From: G963665925 sp050596425
Lineage (GTDB): Bacteria; Bacillota; Clostridia; Peptostreptococcales; Acidaminobacteraceae
Assembly (NCBI RefSeq): GCF_050596425.1
Contig: NZ_CP192292.1
Location: 1,240,001 to 1,304,000, forward strand
Reading direction: 5' to 3'
DNA length: 64,000 nucleotides
Of the stretch, positions 8,548-17,978 are shown one piece after another. The notes below the pieces were generated by a model. The model saw nothing but the letters and a program-made list of their open reading frames with translations. It was not told the DNA's origin and searched no databases. The translations under genes were made by a program, and so were the position numbers. The first letter of the stretch is position 1, and every line of letters starts with the position of its first letter.

Positions 8548-9783
8548 ATGAGAGCGCGTATGTGTATAGTTCTGTTGATTATTATGATATTAATAGCAGG
8601 TTGTCAACAGGATGAAATCATTGAAAACCCATCAATCACATCTAGAGAATGGAATTTAATACTAGAAAGTGCAACTGGCACCACGGTAACACTATACTAT
8701 ACCAAGGACGATGAAAGACTGGAAAGATGGCTTACCAGAACCGTTGCCCCAGGTGTTTTATCAGAAAATGGGATCAGTCTTGAACTCGTAAGGAAACCGA
8801 TGACTGAGATCATGGAAAAACTTAGTGATCAAAAAATGAATGAAATTGACACGGGGTCCATTGACCTCATTTACTTTGATGACCATTCTTTTAAAAAGCT
8901 CAAATCAGATGAACTTCTTTATGGGCCATTCCTTGAGAAGCTTCCGAATTATTATGCCAATGTTAACAAAGAAGATTTTGAGTTTATTTATGAAGATGGT
9001 ATAGCAACAGAGGGCTTTTACATGCCAGTGGGACGAGAGCAACTTGTTTTTATTTACGATGAAGACATGATTCTTGATCCGCCAACGTCTATGGAAATAT
9101 TCGTAGAGACCCTTCGGACTGCCCCTGGCCAGTTTTCCTTTCCGCTACCACCAGAAAAATCTGGAGAGCTCTTTATGGAAACTTTTGTGGCGGCTTATGT
9201 GAACCATGAAAAATTATACCTCGCTCAGCCAAGTCGTGATGTGATAGAACCTATGATTCAGCCGGCTATTGACGCTCTTAGAAAGCTCAAGCCAAAGCTT
9301 TGGAAAGAAGGTGCTATGTTCCCGGAAGATGAAGAACACCTGGACCAGCTCTTTTACGATGGCAAGGTGAGTTTTTCCCTGTCAACGGATACAAACAAGG
9401 CTTCTAAATATGCAAAAGCTGAAGTATATCCATATGCGGCAAGAGCATTTATAACCGATGAGGGCACTGCAGGAACAAACTCAGGCGTCGTCATAGCCCA
9501 TAATGCTCCGAATAAGACTGGGGCCATGATCGTAGCGAACTATATGCTTTCTGCCAATGCTCAGACAGAGAAGTATGAACCCTCAAACTGGGGCAATATT
9601 CCTGTGGTTGACACCGATATCATGCCAGAAGAAGATGGAAAAATGATCAATCGTGTATCTATTAAAAGAAGTGATATGAAGCAGGAATTACTCAACAATC
9701 ACAGGGTGCCGCCAATGCCGGTGGAAATTAAGAAAATTGTATCTGAGATTTGGCTGGAAACACTGGAACCAGCAGTTGAATAA
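8548..9783 (+). CDS. Orphan extracellular solute-binding lipoprotein (family 1-like)
   Basis: A 411-residue lipoprotein. It has a short basic start, a hydrophobic stretch and the lipobox LIAGC (Cys about residue 19), so it should be anchored outside the membrane. The rest resembles type 1/iron-thiamine-like ABC solute-binding proteins (FYMPVGREQLVFIYDEDM, late FSLSTDTNK and ANYMLSANAQ regions); the ligand is unknown. ATG 8548 is chosen since GGAGG at 8535-8539 is 8 nt upstream. No permease or ATPase is adjacent: upstream is the HD-GYP enzyme, downstream dnaE after 18 bp. A sensory rather than transport role is possible. Confidence 0.75.
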   Translation: MRARMCIVLLIIMILIAGCQQDEIIENPSITSREWNLILESATGTTVTLYYTKDDERLERWLTRTVAPGVLSENGISLELVRKPMTEIMEKLSDQKMNEIDTGSIDLIYFDDHSFKKLKSDELLYGPFLEKLPNYYANVNKEDFEFIYEDGIATEGFYMPVGREQLVFIYDEDMILDPPTSMEIFVETLRTAPGQFSFPLPPEKSGELFMETFVAAYVNHEKLYLAQPSRDVIEPMIQPAIDALRKLKPKLWKEGAMFPEDEEHLDQLFYDGKVSFSLSTDTNKASKYAKAEVYPYAARAFITDEGTAGTNSGVVIAHNAPNKTGAMIVANYMLSANAQTEKYEPSNWGNIPVVDTDIMPEEDGKMINRVSIKRSDMKQELLNNHRVPPMPVEIKKIVSEIWLETLEPAVE

Positions 9784-9801
9784 GAATAAAAGGAGTTTAT
9801 A

Positions 9802-12800
9802 ATGAGTGGTCAATTCGTGCATTTGCATCTGCATACAGAGTACAGTCTGTTAGATGGATTCTCACGCATCTCAAAACTCTTTGAAAAAGCGAAGGCGCTA
9901 AATATGGACTCCGTGGCTATAACAGACCACGGGGTCATGTTTGGCGTCGTTGATTTTTATAAAGAAGCGAAGAAACATGGAATCAAACCTATAATAGGCT
10001 GTGAAGTGTATATGGCGCCAAGGTCAATGAAGGACAAGGATGGGCGCGCTGATAGAGACCAGGGACATCTGGTTCTGCTTGTTGAAAATGAAATCGGATA
10101 TAAGAACCTGATACACATGGTGTCTCTGGGATTCATGGAAGGTTTTTATTATAAGCCCCGTATAGACTATGACTTACTTGAGAAGCATAGTGAGGGACTC
10201 ATATGTCTAAGTGCCTGTCTGGCAGGAGATATACAACAGCACCTCATCAATGACAACTATGAAGCTGCTAAGGCTCTGGCTCTTAGACTCCACAAGATAT
10301 TTGGACCGGACAGGTTTTACCTTGAACTTCAAGATCATGGCATAGAACTACAGAAAAAAGTCAACATGCAACTGGTTCGACTCAGCAAAGAAACAGGCAT
10401 CCCCCTAGTGGCATCAAATGATGTGCATTATGTTGAAAAAGATGATCATGATGTTCATGACATTCTTTTATGTATTCAGACAGGAAAACTCCTTGATGAA
10501 GTGGATCGGCTCAGATTCCCAACACGAGAGTTCTATTTAAAGTCCCCAGACGAGATGGAGGCTTTATTTCCCTATGCCCCAGAGGCTATTGAAAACACAG
10601 TGAAAATTGCTAAGCGGTGTGCCTTTGATTTCGATTTTGATACCCTTCATTTACCAGAGTATCCCCTTGAAGAAAAAGAAGATGCCACACTTGAATTAAG
10701 GCGTCTTTGTGAAAAAGGTTTAAGGGAACGCTACTCAGATATTGATGATGAACTCACAAAGCGACTTGATTTTGAACTCAACATTATAAAAGAAATGGGA
10801 TATGAAGATTATTTTCTCATCACCTGGGATTTTATAAAATTTGCTAAGGATAATGGGATTATTGTGGGACCTGGACGAGGCTCTTGCGGGGGGAGTTTGG
10901 TGGCCTATGTTCTATATATTACGGATGTTGATCCTATTAAATATGACCTAATTTTCGAGAGATTCCTCAACCCAGAGCGTGTCACAATGCCTGATATTGA
11001 TATAGACTTTGAAGATGAAAGGCGACAGGAGGTCATTGACTATGTCGTTGAAAAGTATGGTAAAAATCATGTGGCCCAGATCATAACATTTGGAACCATG
11101 GCTGCCAGGGCTGCTGTTCGAGATGTGGGGCGTGTGGTCAATATTTCTTATCAGGAGACAGATAGAATTGCAAAGGCCATTCCATTCCAGTTGGGTATGA
11201 CCATTGAAAAAGCCCTGAAAATGAACCCAAAGCTTCAAGAAATCTATGACACCAACGAGAATGCCAGACGGGTGATTGCAGCAGCAAAATCTGTTGAAGG
11301 AATGCCCCGTCATGCGTCAACCCACGCAGCAGGTGTTGTTATTTCTAAAAAGCCAGTGGACAATTATGTGCCGCTTTATGTCCATGACAACAATGTGTCC
11401 ACGCAGTTCAACATGGTTCTTCTTGAAGAGCTGGGCCTGCTTAAAATGGACTTTCTTGGACTTAGAAATTTAACTGTCATCAAGGATGCCCTAAAAATGA
11501 TAGAGGCATCAGGAAAAGAAGTGCCGGACTTTTCGACTATGGAAATGGACGACGAAGCTGTCTATACCATGATTGGAACAGGAGAAACCCTCGGGGTATT
11601 CCAACTGGAGTCAAGTGGTATGAGACGTTTTATGCGTGAACTCAAGCCGACGGAGCTTGAGGATTTAATAGCAGGGATATCCCTATATCGACCTGGTCCA
11701 ATGGACTCTATACCAAAGTACATTGCCAATAAGAATAACCCGGATGGGGTGACTTACGCCCATCCAATGCTCAAGCGAATTCTAGAAGTGTCCTATGGGT
11801 GCCTTGTCTACCAAGAACAGGTTATGCAGATTGTTCGTGATCTTGGAGGTTACTCCTATGGGCGGTCTGACCTTGTAAGGCGCGCTATGTCCAAAAAGAA
11901 AATGGACGTTATGGAAAAAGAGCGCCAGTACTTTATCTATGGAAAAGAAGACGAAAAGGGCAATGTGGAAATTGAAGGCTGTCTCAGACGAGGTGTGCCA
12001 GAAGACGTTGCAAATGACGTTTTTGATGATATGATTGATTTTGCAAAATATGCCTTTAACAAGTCTCATGCAGCGGGTTACGCTATTATAGCCTATCAAA
12101 CAGCCTATTTGAAAACCCACTATCCTGTGGAGTTTATGGCAGCTCTCATGACCAGTGTCATGGGGCATCAGTCAAAGCTGGCCCAGTACATACAAGACTG
12201 CAAGCGCATGGGCATTGAAGTCCTACCGCCAAGCGTCAATGAATCTGTAGGCAAATTCTCGGTTTCTGGAAAGGCCATTCGTTATGGTCTGCATGCCGTG
12301 AAGAATGTTGGAAGTGGGATTATTCGTTCTATTGTTGAAAATAGAAATGGAGATGGATACACAAGCTTCCTTGAATTCTGTGAGTCGATTGAACCAAGAG
12401 AACTCAATCGAAAGGCCATTGAAAGCCTTATAAAGGCAGGGGCCTTCGACGAGTCAGGGGAGTTTCGCTCTCAACTTTTAGCCGTTTATGAAAAAATAGT
12501 GGATGGTGTACAACAGGAGAGCCGAAGAAACGCTGCGGGTCAAGTGTCTCTGTTTTCAGGACTGGAAGCTGATGTCCCTGATGTTTTTACAGCCTATCAG
12601 TTGCCTAGAATAAATGAATTTCAATTAAAGGTAAAATTGGCTTTTGAAAAGGAAATGCTGGGTATCTATCTTAGTGGGCATCCATTATCTGAGCATACAA
12701 AATGGGTGGAAGCTGTGAGCACAATTAACATGTCTGAACTCAAAGATGCTCAGGAAGATGGATCTATTCACAAGCGGGATAATGCTCCAGTCATTATAGC

Positions 12801-13443
12801 TGGTATGATTGTTGGTAAAACAGAGAAAATGACAAGAAATAGCACAAAGATGGCTTTCATCACTCTCGAAGATTTATATGGCCAAATTGAGACCTTGATC
12901 TTTCCGAAAATTTATCAAAGATTTTCAGATATATTAAAAGAAGATGATTTTATAATATTGACGGGCAGATTAAATGTAAAAGAAGATGAAGACCCTAAAA
13001 TCATAGCAGATTATATATATCCCCTTGATGAAGAGCATGTTGAAAAGATTTCTAAGATGTCAGAGGCAGAGAAGTCACGTTTGTATCAAAGAATCAATAA
13101 GAATAACAGACGTGATACATGGAAGAAATCGAAAGTTCGTGATGGACAACTTTCTCATAAAGGAAATGGACACAAAGAGTCCCGCGGGATAAAAAGCGGT
13201 GTTGAGCCATCTTCTATCCCAAGTGAAAAGCTGTATTTGAAAGTTGATGTTTTAGATGATGCAATTTTCAGACAATTGAAAGAAAAGTTGCTTACTTCGC
13301 CAGGGAATACACCAGTGGTAATCTATGTGGCAAGCCAGAAGAAAAAGCTTACAACAGCTTCAAATCTCTGGGTTTCTGTCAATGATGACCTTCTGGACTT
13401 GGTAAAACGTTTTCTTGGCGATGACGCTGTCATATTGCAATAA
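9802..13443 (+). CDS. dnaE: DNA polymerase III alpha subunit, DnaE type
   Basis: A 1213-residue replicative or lesion polymerase. The order is the N-terminal PHP domain (HLHLHTEYSLLDG at 8-20, ITDHGVMFG), the polymerase palm with VGPGRGSCGGSLVAY and the catalytic PDIDIDFED near residue 395, the fingers (KKKMDVMEKER, FNKSHAAGYAIIAYQTAY), a helix-hairpin-helix region, and the OB fold (VIIAGMIVGKTEKMTR...FITLEDLYGQIETLIFP at about 995-1040). The length and the DnaE rather than PolC organisation fit the second replicative polymerase of Firmicutes. It starts after AAAAGGAG. Confidence 0.98.
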   Translation: MSGQFVHLHLHTEYSLLDGFSRISKLFEKAKALNMDSVAITDHGVMFGVVDFYKEAKKHGIKPIIGCEVYMAPRSMKDKDGRADRDQGHLVLLVENEIGYKNLIHMVSLGFMEGFYYKPRIDYDLLEKHSEGLICLSACLAGDIQQHLINDNYEAAKALALRLHKIFGPDRFYLELQDHGIELQKKVNMQLVRLSKETGIPLVASNDVHYVEKDDHDVHDILLCIQTGKLLDEVDRLRFPTREFYLKSPDEMEALFPYAPEAIENTVKIAKRCAFDFDFDTLHLPEYPLEEKEDATLELRRLCEKGLRERYSDIDDELTKRLDFELNIIKEMGYEDYFLITWDFIKFAKDNGIIVGPGRGSCGGSLVAYVLYITDVDPIKYDLIFERFLNPERVTMPDIDIDFEDERRQEVIDYVVEKYGKNHVAQIITFGTMAARAAVRDVGRVVNISYQETDRIAKAIPFQLGMTIEKALKMNPKLQEIYDTNENARRVIAAAKSVEGMPRHASTHAAGVVISKKPVDNYVPLYVHDNNVSTQFNMVLLEELGLLKMDFLGLRNLTVIKDALKMIEASGKEVPDFSTMEMDDEAVYTMIGTGETLGVFQLESSGMRRFMRELKPTELEDLIAGISLYRPGPMDSIPKYIANKNNPDGVTYAHPMLKRILEVSYGCLVYQEQVMQIVRDLGGYSYGRSDLVRRAMSKKKMDVMEKERQYFIYGKEDEKGNVEIEGCLRRGVPEDVANDVFDDMIDFAKYAFNKSHAAGYAIIAYQTAYLKTHYPVEFMAALMTSVMGHQSKLAQYIQDCKRMGIEVLPPSVNESVGKFSVSGKAIRYGLHAVKNVGSGIIRSIVENRNGDGYTSFLEFCESIEPRELNRKAIESLIKAGAFDESGEFRSQLLAVYEKIVDGVQQESRRNAAGQVSLFSGLEADVPDVFTAYQLPRINEFQLKVKLAFEKEMLGIYLSGHPLSEHTKWVEAVSTINMSELKDAQEDGSIHKRDNAPVIIAGMIVGKTEKMTRNSTKMAFITLEDLYGQIETLIFPKIYQRFSDILKEDDFIILTGRLNVKEDEDPKIIADYIYPLDEEHVEKISKMSEAEKSRLYQRINKNNRRDTWKKSKVRDGQLSHKGNGHKESRGIKSGVEPSSIPSEKLYLKVDVLDDAIFRQLKEKLLTSPGNTPVVIYVASQKKKLTTASNLWVSVNDDLLDLVKRFLGDDAVILQ

Positions 13444-13490
13444 TATGCAAGCGATTTCTTGACATATTTCATGATTTTTAGTGCATTGTA

Positions 13491-13519
13491 TTGATATTCA
13501 TACTTAAATCAATTAAAAT
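13491..13519 (+). promoter_or_regulatory. Candidate sigma70 promoter for pfkA-pyk
   Basis: TTGATA (13491-13496) and TAAAAT (13514-13519) are separated by 17 bp. Confidence 0.5.
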
Positions 13520-13661
13520 AGGATTTGTATGTGAGCCTGAAAGTTTGACCTATGAAAATAGTAGAACATAAAGTCCTTATCTGATTGACAAATGACTTAT
13601 CGATAAATGCGCTATATATAAATAGCATTTACTTGAGCATTTGTTTTGGGTAGGACAGGAA

Positions 13662-13772
13662 GGCCTCTTGCATAATACTGCCGTGGCACGTCGAATGCAA
13701 GCTATAGAGACAGGCAGGGTTGTTTCTATATTTTGTATGCGATGTGCAGTACCAGTCATTATGCAAGATGCC
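13662..13772. repeat. Long-arm palindrome in the pfkA leader
   Basis: TCTTGCATAAT (13666-13676) and ATTATGCAAGA (13758-13768) form a perfect 11-bp outer stem. An inner arm pairs 13686-13701 with 13731-13747 (G-U pairs and one mismatch), and TATAGAGACA (13703-13712) pairs with TGTTTCTATA (13721-13730) around an 8-nt loop. There is no T tract, so it is not a terminator. The outer stem resembles the terminal repeat of the dispersed palindromes at 44.9-60.2 kb, so this may be a divergent member. Confidence 0.7.
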
Positions 13773-13810
13773 CTATGTAAATTCTTGAAGTATGAATTAG
13801 GAGTGATCTG

Positions 13811-14770
13811 ATGAAGAGAATTGGTGTACTTACTAGTGGTGGCGACGCGCCAGGTATGAATGCTGCCCTACGTGCAGTTGTACGCGTTGCAATTTGCAGT
13901 GGACTAAAAGTATCTGGCATTAAGCGCGGATACCAAGGTCTTATTGAAGGCGATATTGAGGATATGGATGTGTCATCTGTTGGCGATATCATTCATCGAG
14001 GCGGAACAAAGCTTAGAACGGCACGTTGTGAAGAGTTTAAAACTCCAGAAGGTCTAGAAAGAGGTCTGGAAGTTCTTCGCATGTTCAATATTGATGGCCT
14101 GGTGGTCATTGGTGGAGATGGTTCATTCCAAGGGGCGAAGAAACTAGCTAATGCAGGTTTCCCAACCATTGGTATTCCGGCAACGATTGATAACGACTTA
14201 GAGTACACAGACTATACAATAGGTTTTGATACAGCACTAAATACAGTTGTAGATGCAATTTCAAAGGTTCGTGACACATCAACTTCCCACGACAGAGCGT
14301 CAATACTGGAAGTTATGGGTAGAAACTGCGGCGATATTGCTCTATATGCTGGTTTAGCAGGCGGTGCTGAAAGCATCATTATCCCGGAACTGGATAATGA
14401 TGTGGATGACATCTGCCGAAAGCTGATTCAAGGCCGTAATAGAGGTAAACTGCACAACATCATTCTTTTAGCAGAGGGTGTTGGCAAGCCTTACGATTGG
14501 GCAGAAACAATTTATGAAAAGACAGGTGTGGAAGTTCGTGTATCTGTTATTGGTTACCTTCAAAGGGGTGGTACACCAACAGCATTTGACCGAATTTTAG
14601 CGAGCCGTATGGGCGCAAAGGCCATTGAACTTCTTCAAGAAGGCAAAGCGGGTCGTGCACTTGGAATCAAAGGTCATGACATTGTTGATTTAGATATTGA
14701 TGATGCACTGGAAATGCATAAGAATATCGACATGGATCTTGTTAAGACTGCTGGTCAACTGTCCATCTAA
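13811..14770 (+). CDS. pfkA: ATP-dependent 6-phosphofructokinase
   Basis: A 319-residue PfkA, catalysing fructose 6-phosphate plus ATP to fructose 1,6-bisphosphate, the committed step of glycolysis. Visible motifs are the ATP-binding LTSGGDAPGMNAALRA (residues 7-22), GGDGSFQGA, the catalytic PATIDND, the substrate loop EVMGRNCGDIA, and GYLQRGGTPTAFDR near 240-260. Gly104 in GGDGS indicates ATP rather than pyrophosphate as phosphoryl donor. It is followed by pyk after about 54 bp, the usual pfkA-pyk pair. The long structured leader upstream suggests extra control. Confidence 0.98.
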   Translation: MKRIGVLTSGGDAPGMNAALRAVVRVAICSGLKVSGIKRGYQGLIEGDIEDMDVSSVGDIIHRGGTKLRTARCEEFKTPEGLERGLEVLRMFNIDGLVVIGGDGSFQGAKKLANAGFPTIGIPATIDNDLEYTDYTIGFDTALNTVVDAISKVRDTSTSHDRASILEVMGRNCGDIALYAGLAGGAESIIIPELDNDVDDICRKLIQGRNRGKLHNIILLAEGVGKPYDWAETIYEKTGVEVRVSVIGYLQRGGTPTAFDRILASRMGAKAIELLQEGKAGRALGIKGHDIVDLDIDDALEMHKNIDMDLVKTAGQLSI

Positions 14771-14824
14771 AACTAGGTAAATTGCGCGTGCGTGTGCATT
14801 CATAAGGGAAAAAGGAGTGTCTTG

Positions 14825-16582
14825 ATGAAGAAAACTAAAATCGTTTGTACGATTGGTCCAGCGAGTGAAAAGAAAGAAATTTTTATGGAACTTGTTAAGA
14901 ATGGTCTTAACGTAGCAAGAATGAACTTCTCACATGGTGATCATGCTGAGCATCTAGCACGTTTTGATCTTGTTAAAGAAGTCCGTGAAGAGCTAAACAC
15001 ACCTGTTTCTATTCTACTAGATACAAAAGGTCCTGAAATCCGTACAGGTAAGTTCAGTGTGCCAGTTGTTGACCTTGTTGAAGGACAAGAGTTCACACTG
15101 ACAACAGATGACTATCTGGGCGACCAAAATAAGTGTCAAATTTCTTATGAAGGTCTGCCAAAAGACGTTAAGCCAGGCAACATGATTCTAATTGATGATG
15201 GTCTTGTTGGTCTTGAAGTTATTGAAGTTAAAGGGAATGATATCATCACAAAGGTTCTAAATGGCGGCCCTGTTAAGAACCATAAAGGTGTAAACGTACC
15301 TGGCGTTTCAATCAATCTGCCTGCAATCACACCAAAAGACGAGTCTGACATTAAGTTTGGTATTGAAAACGGTATTGACTTTATTGCGGCGTCATTCATC
15401 CGTAAAGCTGCTGATGTCCTTGAAATCAGAAAAATTCTTGAAGATAATAATGCGCATGACGTACATATCATCTCTAAGATTGAAAACCAAGAAGGTCTAG
15501 ATAATCTAGATGAGATTCTTGAAGTATCTGACGGCTTAATGGTTGCTCGTGGTGACCTGGGTGTTGAAATCCCAACTGAGCAAGTGCCACTTGCACAAAA
15601 GCTTATGATTAAGCGTTGTAACGAAGTGGGTAAGCCAGTTATCACAGCAACACAAATGCTTGACTCAATGATCCGTAACCCACGTCCAACACGTGCGGAA
15701 ACAACAGATGTTGCCAATGCAATTTTTGATGGCACAGATGCAATCATGCTTTCAGGTGAAACGGCTGCAGGTAAATACCCTGTTGAAGCGGTTAAGACGA
15801 TGGCAACAATTGCACAAGCGGCTGAGGGATCACTTGACTACGAACGCGTTCTAAAGAGTGTTCAAGCATCTAAATCAGATGATTCTGTGACTTACGCTGT
15901 ATCTCATGCCACTGTAAATACGGCAATGGATCTAAAGGCATCAGCTATCATCACTGCGACAGCATCTGGCTTTACAGCAAGAAAAATTTCACGTTTCCGT
16001 CCATGTGCGCCAGTTATTGCTGCGACTTCTTCAGACAAAGTTCGTCGTAAGATGAACCTTGTATGGGGTGTTGAAACGGTTAAAATTGATACAGCAACAA
16101 GCACTGACGAAATTTTTGACCTAGCGCTTGAAGCTTCTCGTGAAGCTGGCCTAATCAAAAAAGGCGACCTGGTTGTTATGTCAGCGGGTATTCCAGTTGG
16201 CGTTGCAGGTGCAACAAACCTAATGAAAGTTCACCTAGTGGGCGAAGTGCTTATCAAGGGAACTGGTGTTGGTAAAGACACAACAGTTGGTAAGGTTTGC
16301 ATCGTTAGATCTAAAGAAGAAGCCGAAGCTAAGTTCAAAGAAGGCGACGTCATGGTTACAAACGCAACAGATAAAGACTTGATGCCATTTGTTGAAAAGG
16401 CATCGGCACTTATCGTTGAAGAAGGCGGCTACACATCACATGCAGCTATCGTAGCGCTTTCACTTAAGAAGCCAGCCGTTGTTGGTGCGAAAAAAGCAAC
16501 AGAGCTTCTTGAAGATGGCGAAACAGTGACTATTGATGCTCAAAAGGGTATTGTATACGAAGGTGAATCGCGCATTCTTTAA
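14825..16582 (+). CDS. pyk: Pyruvate kinase with C-terminal PEP-utiliser domain
   Basis: A 585-residue pyruvate kinase, converting PEP and ADP to pyruvate and ATP. It shows KIVCTIGPAS at the N-terminus, the MNFSHGDHAEH loop, LDTKGPEIRTG, ISKIENQEG with the catalytic lysine, VARGDLGVEIP, and TATQMLDSMIRNPRPTRAE. Residues about 480-585 add the PEP-utiliser swivel domain (EEGGYTSHAAIVAL) present in Bacillus-type pyruvate kinases. ATG 14825 is chosen because AAAGGAG lies 7-8 nt upstream; the in-frame ATG at 14792 has no ribosome site. Codon use in pfkA and pyk is regular and typical of high expression. Confidence 0.98.
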   Translation: MKKTKIVCTIGPASEKKEIFMELVKNGLNVARMNFSHGDHAEHLARFDLVKEVREELNTPVSILLDTKGPEIRTGKFSVPVVDLVEGQEFTLTTDDYLGDQNKCQISYEGLPKDVKPGNMILIDDGLVGLEVIEVKGNDIITKVLNGGPVKNHKGVNVPGVSINLPAITPKDESDIKFGIENGIDFIAASFIRKAADVLEIRKILEDNNAHDVHIISKIENQEGLDNLDEILEVSDGLMVARGDLGVEIPTEQVPLAQKLMIKRCNEVGKPVITATQMLDSMIRNPRPTRAETTDVANAIFDGTDAIMLSGETAAGKYPVEAVKTMATIAQAAEGSLDYERVLKSVQASKSDDSVTYAVSHATVNTAMDLKASAIITATASGFTARKISRFRPCAPVIAATSSDKVRRKMNLVWGVETVKIDTATSTDEIFDLALEASREAGLIKKGDLVVMSAGIPVGVAGATNLMKVHLVGEVLIKGTGVGKDTTVGKVCIVRSKEEAEAKFKEGDVMVTNATDKDLMPFVEKASALIVEEGGYTSHAAIVALSLKKPAVVGAKKATELLEDGETVTIDAQKGIVYEGESRIL

Positions 16583-16648
16583 GCGGTTGCCAAATTTCTC
16601 AATGAGCATATTCTTTGTTTAGAATTAAAAACGGATTGATTTATGAAG

Positions 16649-16677
16649 GGGTGCCACGATTTTCGTGGCGCCCTTTT
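16649..16677 (+). terminator. Intrinsic terminator of pfkA-pyk
   Basis: GGGTGCCACGA (16649-16659) pairs with TCGTGGCGCCC (16663-16673, one G-U) over a short T loop and is followed by TTTT. Confidence 0.85.
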
Positions 16678-16797
16678 AGATTGCTGAAATATCCAAAATC
16701 CTGCGTTGCTGTATAACTTCCGCTTCAATCACGTATGCAGATACGCTCATAAAGCGGAAATTATCCGCGCCTTGACTTTCGAAAATTTCAGCAATCT
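16678..16797. repeat. 120-bp palindromic element
   Basis: AGATTGCTGAAAT (16678-16690) and ATTTCAGCAATCT (16785-16797) are perfect 13-bp terminal inverted repeats. Inside, TTCCGCTT (16718-16725) pairs with AAGCGGAA (16752-16759), and CGTAT/ATACG (16732-16745) form the tip. The element directly abuts the T tract of the pyk terminator. Confidence 0.8.
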
Positions 16798-16800
16798 AAA

Positions 16801-16856
16801 AACTGTAGGAAATATCCGAAATCCTGCCTTGCTATATAACTTCCGCCTCAATCCCA
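16801..16856. repeat. Tandem half copy of the 16.7-kb palindrome
   Basis: Positions 16809-16853 repeat the left half of the previous element (16685-16730) with a few substitutions: GAAATATCC, AATCCTGC, ATAACTTCCGC and TCAATC are shared. The right half is absent. Confidence 0.75.
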
Positions 16857-16948
16857 CCTTTACAAAAACTTTGTTGAAACTAATTGGAATAAGAATGATG
16901 TTATTTAAGGCGGGTATAAGTAAACATAGGGTGAATGGTGGTGAGTAT

Positions 16949-17965
16949 ATGAGGGTCAAAGAAGCCTTAAAAAAGTGCATAAAGCCAGTTGGTGTCGTTT
17001 TCATTATTATGCTTGTGGTTGTTTCATGTGTACCAGGCGATACCATTGTCAGCGATGTGAGCATAGTGAATTTTGTCGACGTCGAGGAGCTGGGTCATAA
17101 TTCGTCAAGTGAAGTGATCGACTCAAAAGAGACCTTCTACAACACATTGACGCCTGATGAGCAGGACTATGTTCAAATGCTCAAATTAAGTGGTTCCTTG
17201 CCTGTGGCCATGCGAATAGACGGAACGATCACAAGGCAAAAAAAGGGATTTGGTATGGATGGATTTCATTACAACCTCTTAATGCTCTTTGCAGAATATT
17301 TGGAAGTGCCTGTGGAAATTAATTTGTCCAGTTTTAACAGATACTTTGAAAACGATGGATTTATTCCTTCGGATATAAAAGTCAACGAAAACATTCGTTA
17401 CACACCGGATGCTTTTGATGATTCCTTAATGCTGGTGGACAATTTAACCATTATGCCCTGGAGAGAAAAACTCATGGACTTTATCGAAATTATACCAGTG
17501 AGTGTTGTTATAATGACAACCGATGATCTCATCATAAATGATTTGCAGGAGTTGAATGGGCTGGAAGTGGCCGTGACTGCGAGCACATCCTATGCTTCCA
17601 TAATGGAGGACCTTATTAAAACGTATGACCTGGACATAAAAGTCAACTATGTTTCTGATAGTCATAGAGCAAAGATAATGATGCTTGAAGGGGGCGCTGA
17701 TTTTGTTTTTAGAGACAGCAACACGGCCCTTTATGAAGCTGTAAATAACGATAGATTCAATGTAAGCTTTTCTGTGAGCAAACCCGATAGCATTGGGTGG
17801 GCCGTCGAAAAAGACAATCAAGTTTTAAAAAGCATTGGAGAAAAGTTTATACGTTACACCATTGAAACCGGTGAACTGGAAGACCTTTGGGTTAAGGAAT
17901 ACGGCATTCCCTTTCGAGCCTATTCCGATATACTCCGTGTGATGGACTACACCAATAAAAATTGA
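16949..17965 (+). CDS. Family 3 solute-binding lipoprotein paired with a histidine kinase
   Basis: A 338-residue lipoprotein: basic start, hydrophobic core and lipobox VVVSC (Cys about residue 28). The body has the PBPb (bacterial extracellular solute-binding, family 3) pattern, with LPVAMRIDG near 90, DLQELNGLEVAVTASTSYASIMEDL, GGADFVFRDSNTALYEAV and a C-terminal GELEDLWVKEYGI. ATG 16949 is preferred (GGTGGTGAG just upstream); longer versions would read through the palindromic repeats. The kinase gene starts 13 bp after its stop and there is no permease, so the protein probably presents a ligand to the kinase. The ligand is unknown. Confidence 0.85.
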   Translation: MRVKEALKKCIKPVGVVFIIMLVVVSCVPGDTIVSDVSIVNFVDVEELGHNSSSEVIDSKETFYNTLTPDEQDYVQMLKLSGSLPVAMRIDGTITRQKKGFGMDGFHYNLLMLFAEYLEVPVEINLSSFNRYFENDGFIPSDIKVNENIRYTPDAFDDSLMLVDNLTIMPWREKLMDFIEIIPVSVVIMTTDDLIINDLQELNGLEVAVTASTSYASIMEDLIKTYDLDIKVNYVSDSHRAKIMMLEGGADFVFRDSNTALYEAVNNDRFNVSFSVSKPDSIGWAVEKDNQVLKSIGEKFIRYTIETGELEDLWVKEYGIPFRAYSDILRVMDYTNKN

Positions 17966-17978
17966 TGGAGAGGATTCT

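Larger units (their letters stand above)
13444..13810 (+). other. Intergenic leader upstream of pfkA (promoter and long-arm hairpin)
   Basis: This gap between dnaE and pfkA has no credible ORF. It holds a promoter-like pair (13491-13519), a 111-nt imperfect palindrome (13662-13772) and inside its left arm a sigma54-like -24/-12 motif (13684-13699). If the sigma70 promoter is used, the pfkA mRNA has a leader of roughly 285 nt. Confidence 0.6.

Noticed and set aside
15145..15747. 200-codon minus-strand ORF inside pyk
   Set aside because: Antisense shadow of a highly conserved gene, with no ribosome site and Ser/Ile-rich composition.
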